Source: Gemmatimonadales bacterium
GTDB taxonomy: Bacteria; Gemmatimonadota; Gemmatimonadetes; Gemmatimonadales; GWC2-71-9
Assembly (NCBI GenBank): GCA_025927545.1
Contig: JAICLE010000013.1
Span: forward strand, 1-50,672
Length of the DNA stretch: 50,672 nt
Reading direction: 5' to 3'
The first letter of the stretch is position 1. The number at the start of each line of letters is the position of its first letter. Both the position numbers and the translations under genes were made by a program. Below, piece by piece: positions 43,471 through 50,672 of the stretch. The notes beneath the pieces were generated by a model. The model saw nothing but the letters and a program-made list of their open reading frames with translations. It searched no databases and was not told the DNA's origin.

Positions 43471-43517
43471 CCATTCGCCACCGTGTGCACCAGCATCATG
43501 CGCGTCGAGGCGCAAGC

Positions 43518-43949
43518 CTACTTCGTGTTCTTCGCGATCTTGGCCTGAAGCTCGTTCACTCCCGCCGCGATCTCGGGGCCGAAGTCCTCCGCCTCCCAGA
43601 TCGGGCGGATCTCGAGGTCGCTCGGACCGGGCATCGGGTTGGGGCAGCGCTTGGCCCACTGGATCGCCTCTTCCATCGACCGGACCTGCCAGATCCAGAA
43701 CCCCGCCACCAACTCCTTCGCTTCGGCAAAGGGGCCGTCGGTCACCGTCCGTCTGGTTCCGTCGAAGTGGATCCGTTTCCCGAACTTGCTCGGCTTGAGC
43801 CCGTCACCGGCGAGCATGATCCCCGCCTTGATCAGCTCCTCGTTGAACTTCCCCATCTGCTCGAACATCTCCTGGGCCCCCTCCATCTCCAGGGGATGCG
43901 ACTCCGCTTCCGACTCCGTAGTCGCCTTCACGATCACCATGACCCGCAT
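43518..43949 (-). CDS. YciI-like (DGPF) protein
   Basis: A 143-residue protein of the YciI/DGPF family, ferredoxin-like fold: it opens RVMVIVKATTESE, contains GDGLKPSKFGKRIHFDG and the signature TVTDGPFAEAKELVAGFWIWQV (about 70-91), then a helical end. Many copies accompany sigma factors of the ECF type, where they act on or with small metabolites; none is nearby here. A GGAGG Shine-Dalgarno precedes the ATG at 43949. Confidence 0.92.
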   Translation of the reverse strand: MRVMVIVKATTESEAESHPLEMEGAQEMFEQMGKFNEELIKAGIMLAGDGLKPSKFGKRIHFDGTRRTVTDGPFAEAKELVAGFWIWQVRSMEEAIQWAKRCPNPMPGPSDLEIRPIWEAEDFGPEIAAGVNELQAKIAKNTK

Positions 43950-44361
43950 CGGACCTCCTCTATGGTTGGGAGCGGCTCTGGCGGCCGGCTCTAGCCATAC
44001 GTCGTTCGGGGCTACCGGAAATCGACATCACCTGACCAGGAAGATCGCTGTGGCCTGGGAAGTTGACGAGGCTGCCAACCAGCATCCCACGCGGCCATCG
44101 GATGGTACGAACTCCCGTGAATGGCTGCAAGTTGCCGAAGAGTGGTCACTTACATCGGCCCCGCTGGACAGGGTTGGCCCCACGCCGGCCGGCGGGCGTC
44201 CAGATTTGTAGTGTCCTGCTGCGTTCGCTTGCCCCTGACCGACCCCCAGCCCCACGACGCCCTCCCGCCTTCGAGCGGTTCCCCCCCTCGCCATATTCGG
44301 ATGATGCAGGCAGCGAGCTTCGTCGAGGCACAACAGGTCACGATATCGATGAGGTGAGGAC
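43950..44361. other. Stretch without a supported gene
   Basis: About 410 nt upstream of the divergent YciI-like and ICMT-like genes. Several short open frames exist but none shows family-like residues, a ribosome binding site or composition unlike random sequence. No tRNA, repeat or hairpin of note was seen. It probably holds the two promoters. Confidence 0.6.
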
Positions 44362-44916
44362 ATGGGCCGCCCAGCCAGGAGCCGACCGGCAGACCGGCGC
44401 CGAGACAGGCCCGGTGTGCTCGCCGCGCCGCCGATTCTCTTCGGCGTGGCCCTGGCCATCGCTTTTTTCCTGCACGCCATCGCTCCGCTGCGCATCGCGC
44501 CGTCGCGCATCGCGCCGCTTGCGGGCGGCACACTGCGGCTGGCGGGGGCCTCGCTGATCGTGATCGGACTCTTGCTCAGCGCCGCCGTGGTGCGCGCATT
44601 CAGGAGCGTGGGAACGAACGTATCGCCTTATCGGGAAACGTCTCGAATCGTCTGCGCCGGACCCTACCGCTATACCCGAAATCCCGACTACATCGGCCAG
44701 ATGCTCATGTACGCGGGCATCGCCGTCGGTGCGAACAGCTGGTGGCCGCTGCTTCTCCTCCCGCTGGCGCTCCCCGTCATCCAGCACGGGGTCGTCCGGC
44801 GCGAGGAACGGTATCTCGCGGCGAAGTTCGGTCACGAATACCGTGACTACGCGGCTCGGGTACCACGCTGGCTTGGATGCCGAGCCCGCTGTTCGGCCGC
44901 TACACATTCCCGATGA
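44362..44916 (+). CDS. Isoprenylcysteine carboxyl methyltransferase-like protein
   Basis: A 184-residue membrane protein of the ICMT/PEMT-like family. After a basic N-terminus come three to four helices; the conserved end is GPYRYTRNPDYIGQM (about 99-113) and EERYLAAKFGHEYRDYAARVPRW (about 147-169), the SAM-binding part. Bacterial members methylate various small or lipid substrates; the target is unknown. GAGG lies a few nt before the ATG. Confidence 0.88.
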   Translation: MGRPARSRPADRRRDRPGVLAAPPILFGVALAIAFFLHAIAPLRIAPSRIAPLAGGTLRLAGASLIVIGLLLSAAVVRAFRSVGTNVSPYRETSRIVCAGPYRYTRNPDYIGQMLMYAGIAVGANSWWPLLLLPLALPVIQHGVVRREERYLAAKFGHEYRDYAARVPRWLGCRARCSAATHSR

Positions 44917-44938
44917 TTCAATTTGGAGGCGTTCCTGA

Positions 44939-45110
44939 ATGCCGTTTCGCCGACTCCGATTCACTGTGCTGTTCCTCGCATCGCTGGTCATCGGATTGTG
45001 GCACCAGCCCGGCTTTCGTTCGACGCTTGCCGGTGTGCTGGCCTACTTCCTTGCCTTCGGCATCTGGCTCGCCGTGGTGGCGCCGGTCAACCGGACTGTC
45101 GCGGCGCGGG
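44939..45110 (+). pseudogene. Possible truncated membrane protein remnant (DUF1772-like)
   Basis: The frame encodes about 55 plausible residues, two hydrophobic stretches ending in WLAVVAPVNRTV, which resembles the end of a helix plus the PVNR motif of DUF1772-type proteins. Beyond that the frame continues to 45397 but looks random and overlaps the padR-like gene in another frame. I read it as a decayed or truncated gene just after the ICMT-like gene; it may equally be chance. Confidence 0.3.
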
Positions 45111-45226
45111 CGCCCGAACGCGGACCAGAGACGAGACCGTCGCGTGCGAGCTGGCCGGCATATCGATCGGCACAGCTACCGTCGGGGCCCGACGGCCGGG
45201 TCTGCCGAGGAAGCCACGCCGCTGTC

Positions 45227-45257
45227 TTGCAATACATAGAGCTACAATGTATTGTAG
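45227..45257 (+). promoter_or_regulatory. PadR-type operator/promoter
   Basis: Two overlapping dyads lie before the padR-like gene. CAATACAT (45230-45237) and ATGTATTG (45247-45254) are perfect arms 9 nt apart; CTACAAT-GT-ATTGTAG (45242-45257) is a second perfect dyad. ATGT/ACAT half-sites fit known PadR operators. TTGCAA (45227-45232) and TATTGT (45250-45255), 17 nt apart, could be the promoter, so the operators overlap it and imply autoregulation. Confidence 0.7.
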
Positions 45258-45294
45258 AGCAAGGTACACGGCTCCATTGCCCACGGAAGAGACC

Positions 45295-45669
45295 ATGGAC
45301 ATCAACAAAGACCTCGTCGCCGCCACCGCCACGCCGCTGGTCCTCGCCATCCTGGCCGAGGATGACTCCTATGGCTACGCGATCCTCAAGCGTGTGAGCG
45401 AGTTGTCCGGCGGCGAGCTGCAATGGACCGACGGCATGCTCTACCCGGTGCTCCACCGGCTCGAGCGGCAGGGCCACATCAAGGGCAGGTGGGGCACCTC
45501 CGAGACAGGCCGGAAGCGCAAGTACTATCACCTGACGGCCGGGGGCCGGGCGCAGCTCGCGGTGCAGCGTCAGCAGTGGCAACTGGTGGACGCGGCGCTC
45601 CGCACCATCTGGCCCGCGGTGTCGCTTCCGATGCGCTCAGCGCTCTCGCCGCTGCCATCCCATGGCTGA
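45295..45669 (+). CDS. PadR-family transcriptional regulator
   Basis: A 124-residue winged-helix regulator. The start VAATATPLVLAILAEDDSYGYAILKRVSE, then WTDGMLYPVLHRLERQGHIKGRWG and RKRKYYHLTAGGRAQL are textbook PadR features; the C-terminal dimerisation helix is short, as in the PadR group paired with permease-type proteins. The ATG at 45295 follows GGAAG. It overlaps the next gene by 8 nt and most likely represses both through the dyads at 45230-45257. Confidence 0.93.
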   Translation: MDINKDLVAATATPLVLAILAEDDSYGYAILKRVSELSGGELQWTDGMLYPVLHRLERQGHIKGRWGTSETGRKRKYYHLTAGGRAQLAVQRQQWQLVDAALRTIWPAVSLPMRSALSPLPSHG

Positions 45670-47047
45670 GCCCGGGAATGATCCCGGACCCGGCGATGCG
45701 CTCGAGGGGCAGGTCGAGCAGTGGCGGAGCTACCTTCGCCGCCGTGGGACGATCCGGGCGGTGGACGTGGAGGAGCTGGAAGATCACCTGCGCGGGCAGG
45801 TGGCCGCGCTCCGCACTGCCGGCCTGTCGGAGAGCGAGGCGTTCCTGGTGGCCGTGAAGCGGATGGGTGCACTGGACGCAATCTCCAACGAATTCGCGCG
45901 CGAGCACTCGGATCGGCTGTGGAAGCAGCTGGTCATCGGCTCCAGCGGTGCGGCGCAATCGGTGGACGGGACGCGGATCGAGACGATCGTCGTCTTCACC
46001 CTCGCGGTGGCGGCGGCTCTGGCGATAAAGGTGCCGGAGCTGTTCGGGCTCGAGTGGGGCGCTGCCGACATGCCGTTCTATCTGCGGAACTTCAGCCTCT
46101 TCGTCCTCCCCCTCCTCACCGGCTACTTCGTCTGGAAGCGGCGGCTGTGCGGGCGCACATGGGCGTGGCTGGCCCTGGCATTCGCCGCCGCAGTCGTGTT
46201 CGCCAATGCCTATCCCTTCGAGACCGGGAGCGACACGGAGGTGCTGACGGCGCTCCACCTGCCGATCGCGCTCTGGCTGCCCGTGGGCATCGCCTACGCC
46301 GGTCGACGCTGGGGCGAGAGCGCCGGGCGCATGGACTTCGTCCGCTTCTCCGGGGAGCTGTTCATCTACTACGCGCTGATCGCGCTGGGCGGCGGGGTCC
46401 TCGTCGCGTTCACGATGGGGATGTTCGAGGCGATCGGGATCAATGCCGAGCCGGTGGTCCAGGAGTGGCTCGTGCCATGCGGGATGCTCGGAGCCGTAAT
46501 CGTCGCCTCCTGGCTGGTCGAGGCAAAGCAGAGCGTGATCGAAAACATGGCCCCGGTATTGACTCGGCTCTTCACGCCCTTGTTCGCGCTTACGCTGCTC
46601 GTCTTTCTTGGCACGATGGTGTGGACCGGCGCCGGGATTGACATCGAGCGCAACGCGCTGATCGCCTTCGACCTGTTGCTCGTGCTGGTGCTGGGCCTGC
46701 TGCTCTACTCCATCTCCGCGCGCGACCCCGAGGCGCCGCCTGGCGGCTTCGACCTGCTGCTGGTACTGCTCCTCGTCAGCGCACTCGTCGCCGATGCCTT
46801 TGCCCTGGCGGCGATCGGGGCGCGCATTTCGGAGCTCGGGTTCACGCCCAACCGAGTGGCGGCACTCGGCGAGAATCTGGTCCTCCTGGGGAATCTGGGC
46901 TGGTCGACCGTGCTCTACGTCCGCTTTCTGCGGGGCCACGGTCCGTTTGCCAGCCTCGAGCGCTGGCAGACGGCCTACCTGCCGACCTACTCCGTCTGGG
47001 CCGCGATCGTGGTCGTGGGCTTTCCGCCGGTGTTCGGGTTCGGTTGA
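45662..47047 (+). CDS. Membrane protein with HAAS-like (permease prefix) N-terminus
   Basis: A 461-residue protein. The first 90 residues form a helical HAAS/permease-prefix-type domain (VEQWRSYLRRRGTIRAVDVEELEDHLRGQVAALRTAGLSESEAFLVAVKRMG), typically paired with a PadR regulator. About ten transmembrane helices follow (from about residue 105), resembling DUF4153-type membrane proteins, with no FtsX/MacB periplasmic domain. Function unknown; perhaps an envelope-stress-related membrane protein under PadR control. Confidence 0.8.
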   Translation: MAEPGNDPGPGDALEGQVEQWRSYLRRRGTIRAVDVEELEDHLRGQVAALRTAGLSESEAFLVAVKRMGALDAISNEFAREHSDRLWKQLVIGSSGAAQSVDGTRIETIVVFTLAVAAALAIKVPELFGLEWGAADMPFYLRNFSLFVLPLLTGYFVWKRRLCGRTWAWLALAFAAAVVFANAYPFETGSDTEVLTALHLPIALWLPVGIAYAGRRWGESAGRMDFVRFSGELFIYYALIALGGGVLVAFTMGMFEAIGINAEPVVQEWLVPCGMLGAVIVASWLVEAKQSVIENMAPVLTRLFTPLFALTLLVFLGTMVWTGAGIDIERNALIAFDLLLVLVLGLLLYSISARDPEAPPGGFDLLLVLLLVSALVADAFALAAIGARISELGFTPNRVAALGENLVLLGNLGWSTVLYVRFLRGHGPFASLERWQTAYLPTYSVWAAIVVVGFPPVFGFG

Positions 47048-47055
47048 GAGAGCGG

Positions 47056-47508
47056 CTACCGCCGAGTCAACGCCTCCTCGAGCACGCGCAGGATGTCGGT
47101 CCACCCCTCCCGGTGTCCCTTGACCGCATTCGGTGCCAGGCGGCGGTGAGTAAGAACCAGCTCGGTCCCAGTCCCCCGCTCGTGAAACTCGATGGTGACG
47201 ACTGTCGGCGCGTACTCTGTCCCCCTGGAAATCCAGGTAAACGACAGCAACGACGGCGGATCGATTGCGAGGTACTCGCCGCGGTGCTCGTAGTCGCCGC
47301 CGTCCGTCCGCCCCTCCATCACGATCCGGAATCCGCCGCCGACCCGAGGATCGACGGTGACCGTCGCGTGGGTGAAGCCGAACGACTTCGGTGCCATCCA
47401 GTGCGCCAGGCTTTCCGAGTCGAGCCACGCCTCGAATACACGCTCCCGCGGGACCGCCATCTCCCGCCGGACCACCAGCACCGGTTCCGCTTCGTCGGTC
47501 ACGCTCAT
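47056..47508 (-). CDS. AHSA1/SRPBCC-family protein
   Basis: A 150-residue SRPBCC (START-like) protein of the AHSA1 family, hydrophobic ligand-binding. It has VVRREMAVPRERVFEAWLDSESLAHWMAP, GGGFRIVMEG and the end LTHRRLAPNAVKGHREGWTDILRVLEEAL. The ATG at 47508 overlaps the ArsR stop by ATGA, so it is co-transcribed with and probably co-regulated by the ArsR-type gene. Confidence 0.93.
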   Translation of the reverse strand: MSVTDEAEPVLVVRREMAVPRERVFEAWLDSESLAHWMAPKSFGFTHATVTVDPRVGGGFRIVMEGRTDGGDYEHRGEYLAIDPPSLLSFTWISRGTEYAPTVVTIEFHERGTGTELVLTHRRLAPNAVKGHREGWTDILRVLEEALTRR

Positions 47509-47861
47509 CGACCGTCCCCCGGAGGTTGCTCCGCCTGGTCGGGCGGGGCGCCGCGTTCCTGCTTCACGAGGAAGGCCTCCAACGCGGCCAGCCGGCTGTC
47601 CCAGAATGTGCGGTAGTGCTCCAGCCACAGCGACGCATCCCGGAGTGGCTCCGCATTGAGCCGAAGCCGGTGCTCCCGGCCCTGGATGGTGCGCTGGACC
47701 AGTCCGGCCCGCTCCAGGACCTTCACGTGCTTGGAGACTCCGTTGAGGGAAATGGGGAACCGCTCGGCCAGGCTCCCGACGTTGGCGTCTCCCTCTGCCA
47801 AAATCTTCAGGATCGCGCGACGGGTCGGATCTGCAATAGCGTCATAGACTAAGTCCAACAT
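47505..47861 (-). CDS. ArsR-family winged-helix regulator
   Basis: A 118-residue ArsR/SmtB-fold regulator: DAIADPTRRAILKILAEGDANVGSLAERFPISLNGVSKHVKVLERAGLVQRTIQGREHRLRL. No Cys-rich metal site is visible (no CxC in the recognition helix), so the inducer is not a simple thiol-bound metal. Pairing with an AHSA1 gene is common for this subgroup. Upstream dyads TCAACC...GGTTGA are the probable operator. ATGA overlap with the AHSA1 gene. Confidence 0.93.
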   Translation of the reverse strand: MLDLVYDAIADPTRRAILKILAEGDANVGSLAERFPISLNGVSKHVKVLERAGLVQRTIQGREHRLRLNAEPLRDASLWLEHYRTFWDSRLAALEAFLVKQERGAPPDQAEQPPGDGR

Positions 47862-47891
47862 AGGCCGGGCCGAAGTTCCGAGGGCTTGTGC

Positions 47892-47932
47892 TCAACCGGT
47901 CGGTTGAATAATATAGTCAACCTAACGGTAGA
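47892..47932. promoter_or_regulatory. ArsR-type tandem operator between divergent genes
   Basis: TCAACC-GGTC-GGTTGA (47892-47907) is a perfect dyad; 25 bp further, TCAACC-TAAC-GGTAGA (47917-47932) is an imperfect second copy. Between them is the AT-rich AATAATATAGT. The spacing of 25 bp puts the sites near the same face of the helix. They lie between the ArsR/AHSA1 pair and the DUF899 gene and could control both. Confidence 0.65.
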
Positions 47933-47987
47933 ACATTAGGGGCTGGGCCGAGCTGGCGCCAGCCCCGCAACCCCCAGGAGGAACGGT

Positions 47988-48710
47988 ATGGCAACCCAGG
48001 TCACCCCCATCCAGCAGCCCCGGGTAGTATCGCACGAGCAGTGGGTTACCGAGCGTGTGGCTTTCATGGCAAGGGAGAAGGAGTTCACCCGGCTCCGCGA
48101 CGAGCTCAGCCGCGAACGTCGTGAGCTGCCATGGGAGAAGGTCACCAAGGCCTACGTTTTCAGCGGCCCGCGCGGCGAGCAGACCCTGGCCGAGCTGTTC
48201 GAGGGTCGGAGCCAACTGATCGTGTACCACTTCATGTTCAATCCCGCGTGGGACGAAGGGTGCCCCGGCTGCTCGTTCTGGGCCGACAACTTCGAGGGGA
48301 TCGACATCCACCTGGCGCACCGCGATATCACCTTCCTCGCAATCTCGCGGGCGCCGCTCGCGAAGCTCGAGGCGTACAGGAAGCGGATGGGTTGGAGCTT
48401 CAACTGGGTCTCTGCCGGCGCGGGCGACTTCAACTACGATTTCCAGGCGTCGTTCGACCCCGACGCGGCCAAGAGCGGCAGGGCGTACTACAACTACGGC
48501 ACGGGCCCAAGAGTGGGCGAGGACATGCCCGGCATCAGCGTGTTCTGCAAGGATCAGAACGGCGACATCTACCACACCTATTCGACCTACTCTCGCGGAC
48601 TCGATCTGCTGAACGGTGCCTACAACTACATCGACCTGACGCCGAAGGGACGAGACGAGGGCGATCGTGGACCGTCCTGGGTCCGACGCCACGATCGGTA
48701 CGAGGACTGA
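47988..48710 (+). CDS. DUF899 thioredoxin-like family protein
   Basis: A 240-residue DUF899 protein with a thioredoxin-like fold: RRELPWEKVTKAYVFSGPRGEQTLAELFEGRSQLIVYHFMFNPAWDEGCPGCSFWADNF (about 45-103) with the GCPGCSFW pair, then RMGWSFNWVSAG and FNYDF. Likely redox enzyme or peroxide-related protein; substrate unknown. A strong AGGAGG precedes the ATG. It is first of a pair with the DUF2182 gene (3 nt gap). Confidence 0.92.
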   Translation: MATQVTPIQQPRVVSHEQWVTERVAFMAREKEFTRLRDELSRERRELPWEKVTKAYVFSGPRGEQTLAELFEGRSQLIVYHFMFNPAWDEGCPGCSFWADNFEGIDIHLAHRDITFLAISRAPLAKLEAYRKRMGWSFNWVSAGAGDFNYDFQASFDPDAAKSGRAYYNYGTGPRVGEDMPGISVFCKDQNGDIYHTYSTYSRGLDLLNGAYNYIDLTPKGRDEGDRGPSWVRRHDRYED

Positions 48711-48713
48711 CCG

Positions 48714-49349
48714 ATGCCCGGGATGACCATGCCGCAGCAGACCTGGTTCGCCGCCTGGGCCTGGTTCCTGGGCATGTGGATGGCGATGACGGTGCCGATG
48801 ATGCTGCCGTCCCTGATCCCGATGTTGTCGCGGTATCGCCGGTCCGTGCGCGGCGCGGGAGGGCTCCATCTGCACGGGCTGACGGCGCTGGTCAGCGTAG
48901 GCTACTTCATCATCTGGACCGGATTCGGTGCGATCGCCGGCGCCGCCGGAGCCGCTGTCAGCGCGTTCGAGACGCGCTGGGCGATGGTGGCGCAGTGGCT
49001 GCCGATTGCGGCGGGCGTGGCACTGCTCGTGGCGGGCGGCGTCCAGCTCACCTCGTGGAAGGGGCGGCAGTTGGCGCTCTGCCGTGAAAGATCGGGGTGC
49101 GGCTCTCCACCCGCGCCCGGCGGACTGGACGCGTGGCGGCATGGTCTCAGGTTGGGCGTGCGGTGCAGCCTCTGCTGCGGCAGCCTGATGCTGGCATTGC
49201 TCGCGATGGGGATGATGGAGCCGGTCACGATGAGCCTGGTGACGCTCGCGATTACCGCCGAGCGGCTGGCGCCCGCCGCGCTCCGAGTTGCGCGGCTGAC
49301 GGGCGTCGCGATCGTGGTGGTCGGCGTAGTGATGATCGCGCGGGTCTGA
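48714..49349 (+). CDS. DUF2182 integral membrane protein
   Basis: A 211-residue membrane protein of the predicted metal-binding DUF2182 family. Signature GMWMAMTVPMMLPSLIPML (about 20-38) and CSLCCGSLMLALLAMGMMEP (about 153-172) with paired Cys and Met are diagnostic; about five to six helices. Cys/Met-rich helices and the neighbouring multicopper oxidase hint at copper handling, which is inference. Starts 3 nt after the DUF899 stop. Confidence 0.93.
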   Translation: MPGMTMPQQTWFAAWAWFLGMWMAMTVPMMLPSLIPMLSRYRRSVRGAGGLHLHGLTALVSVGYFIIWTGFGAIAGAAGAAVSAFETRWAMVAQWLPIAAGVALLVAGGVQLTSWKGRQLALCRERSGCGSPPAPGGLDAWRHGLRLGVRCSLCCGSLMLALLAMGMMEPVTMSLVTLAITAERLAPAALRVARLTGVAIVVVGVVMIARV

Positions 49350-49395
49350 CGAGTGTCGTATTGCCGGGCCACTGGCCTCGGACCGTCCGGCCGAC

Positions 49396-50672
49396 CTACC
49401 GCACGTGAATCGCCACGCGCACCGTGGGCGGCGGTCCGGGTGGGGCGCCCGGCGCTGGTAGCGTATCCGCCGGCGAGGGAGCGCCAGCCGCCTGCGGCGC
49501 CGCCACCGGGGCCGGCGGTACCGGTCCGAACCTGAGCGTCAGCTCCTCCGCGGTGGCCGGCGTGTACTCGAAGTCGTAAATCTCTCCCGGGTCGAATACG
49601 AGAACCGCGGCACGCGGAGCCGTCTGCGATGGCGGCAGCGGATATCCGTCCTTTGCCACCGGGCGCCAACTGATGGGGGTGTCGCCGTCCTCGAGCGAGA
49701 CCTGAAGCGGCGAGTCGCCCGCGAGATTGAACAGCCGCAGGCGGTATCGGGTGCCCGCCTCGAGGTTCATGGCTTCCGGCTGCGTCTTCCCGTTCATTAC
49801 GAATCTCGGGAAGGGGCCGAAGACCGGATTCGTGCCCGAGCCGGCGGTGCCGAAGAAGAAGATCTTGTCGGTCTCCGGATCGAACCGCTCTCCGGGTTCT
49901 ACCACGATGATCGGACCGTACAGGCCGCTACCCATCTGCATCGATTCGTTGAAGTGCGTGTGGTACATGAACGAGCCGGCGCGCGGCGGGGTCCAGCGGA
50001 CCGTAAGCGAGTCGCCCGGGGCTATGGATGGAAGGATCGACTTCCCGGATCCGCTCCATCCCGGGACGCCGTCCGGATAGCTCTCGAGCTCGATCCCGTG
50101 CCAGTGGACGGCGGCCGGCTCCATGGACCGGTTGACGATTGTGACCGCCACGCGCTTACCCCGCTCGAGTACGAGCATCGGCCCCGGTACCGGAAGTGCC
50201 GTGCTATCCGCCCCGTCGGGTGTGCCGTCCAGGACGTACGACATCCCGGCCTGTGAGCCGTAGACGTTCGCCCGCTCGCGCTGGACGATACGCAGCGCTC
50301 GTGGGGTCTCCGTCGACACCACGCTCGCCCCTTTCGGCGCGATGCTGATCCCCAGGACGAGGCCGAACATCTGATGCGGGCGGTCGGACATGTGATGATT
50401 GAGCAGGCCCGCATCCAGGATACCGTTTTCGGTGTCCAGCTCGACGAGTTTCGAGAGGTGCGTGGCGTAGTGGCAGTGATAGATCCAGTTGCCCGGCCGA
50501 TCCGCTGCCCAGGATAGCGACATCGTGCCGAACGGCTGCAGGACCTCCGTCACGCCCATTCGCCGCTGATCGGGGGTGTAGAGCGAATCCGTCAGCCCGT
50601 TGCCTTTCGACTCGATCCGGAAGTAGAAGCCGTGGAGGTGCATGGGGTGATCGATCTCGGTGAAGTTGACCA
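49396..50672 (-). CDS. Multicopper oxidase, N-terminal part outside the window
   Basis: The gene continues beyond the right edge; 425 residues are visible. The copper sites appear in the order HPMHLHGFYF and WIYHCHYATH (first visible domain), then VHWHGIELES and MYHTHFNES (second). In three-domain laccases HWHG/HxH comes first and HPxHLHG/HCHxxxH last, so the visible order suggests a larger or permuted enzyme with another copper-binding domain upstream. A Pro/Ala-rich C-terminal tail follows. Probably a periplasmic or surface oxidase. Confidence 0.85.
   Translation of the reverse strand, partial: VNFTEIDHPMHLHGFYFRIESKGNGLTDSLYTPDQRRMGVTEVLQPFGTMSLSWAADRPGNWIYHCHYATHLSKLVELDTENGILDAGLLNHHMSDRPHQMFGLVLGISIAPKGASVVSTETPRALRIVQRERANVYGSQAGMSYVLDGTPDGADSTALPVPGPMLVLERGKRVAVTIVNRSMEPAAVHWHGIELESYPDGVPGWSGSGKSILPSIAPGDSLTVRWTPPRAGSFMYHTHFNESMQMGSGLYGPIIVVEPGERFDPETDKIFFFGTAGSGTNPVFGPFPRFVMNGKTQPEAMNLEAGTRYRLRLFNLAGDSPLQVSLEDGDTPISWRPVAKDGYPLPPSQTAPRAAVLVFDPGEIYDFEYTPATAEELTLRFGPVPPAPVAAPQAAGAPSPADTLPAPGAPPGPPPTVRVAIHVR

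Noticed and set aside
45479..47428. 649-residue minus-strand frame opposite the padR-linked membrane protein
   Set aside because: Pro/Arg/Gly-rich shadow; the plus-strand protein shows helices and a HAAS-like domain.

Overview
The window is a G+C-rich, densely packed bacterial chromosome segment. The gene content and style suggest a soil-type Gemmatimonadota or a close relative such as Acidobacteriota. That is an inference from gene families (PadR plus a HAAS-like membrane protein, AttH/CrtC-like lipocalin with a MacB-type ABC transporter, many secreted lipoproteins and DUF proteins); there is no rRNA to confirm it. Genes often overlap by ATGA/GTGA. Many first genes of transcription units lack a Shine-Dalgarno sequence and instead carry a TAnnnT hexamer 6-8 nt before the start codon, which suggests widespread leaderless transcription.

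Layout. 1-7.6 kb: TrhA/hemolysin III-like membrane protein, a GT4 glycosyltransferase, a Pit phosphate transporter with its DUF47 partner, a large hybrid histidine kinase and a HAD phosphatase. 7.6-12.9 kb: a two-gene module of a SNF2-like helicase and a 1002-aa adenine-N6 DNA methyltransferase, the best candidate here for an undescribed restriction or defence system. 13-18.1 kb: secreted hypothetical protein, GT2, RsbRD-like sensor, alpha/beta hydrolase, SDR, FmdB zinc ribbon and a Nudix hydrolase. 18.1-20.2 kb: mntR-mntH manganese operon with a perfect DtxR/MntR-type operator. 20.3-24.9 kb: an Att-like ABC exporter operon in which permease parts look redistributed between two genes.

25.1-32.5 kb: a Tyr/Pro/Gly-rich DUF4384 envelope protein; a fluoride channel (crcB) with DUF190 and phosphatase partners; divergent glutamine-dependent NAD+ synthase; thioesterase, patatin, CBS, DUF2203 and a membrane protein cut by an in-frame TAG. 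32.5-33.9 kb: a GIY-YIG nuclease between inverted octanucleotide arrays, the right-hand array forming the C-terminus of a truncated MutY. 33.9-37.4 kb: mlaE-mlaF-mlaD lipid transport genes, a heptanucleotide-repeat hairpin and RNase Z. 37.4-43 kb: membrane proteins, a lipoprotein, a DUF885 peptidase and a secreted TPR protein.

43.1-43.5 kb: tRNA-Ala(CGC) and tRNA-Gln(CTG) behind a textbook promoter and before a strong terminator. 43.5-50.7 kb: small accessory genes (YciI-like, ICMT-like, PadR plus membrane protein, ArsR plus AHSA1 protein, DUF899, DUF2182), several with clear operators, then a multicopper oxidase running off the right edge.
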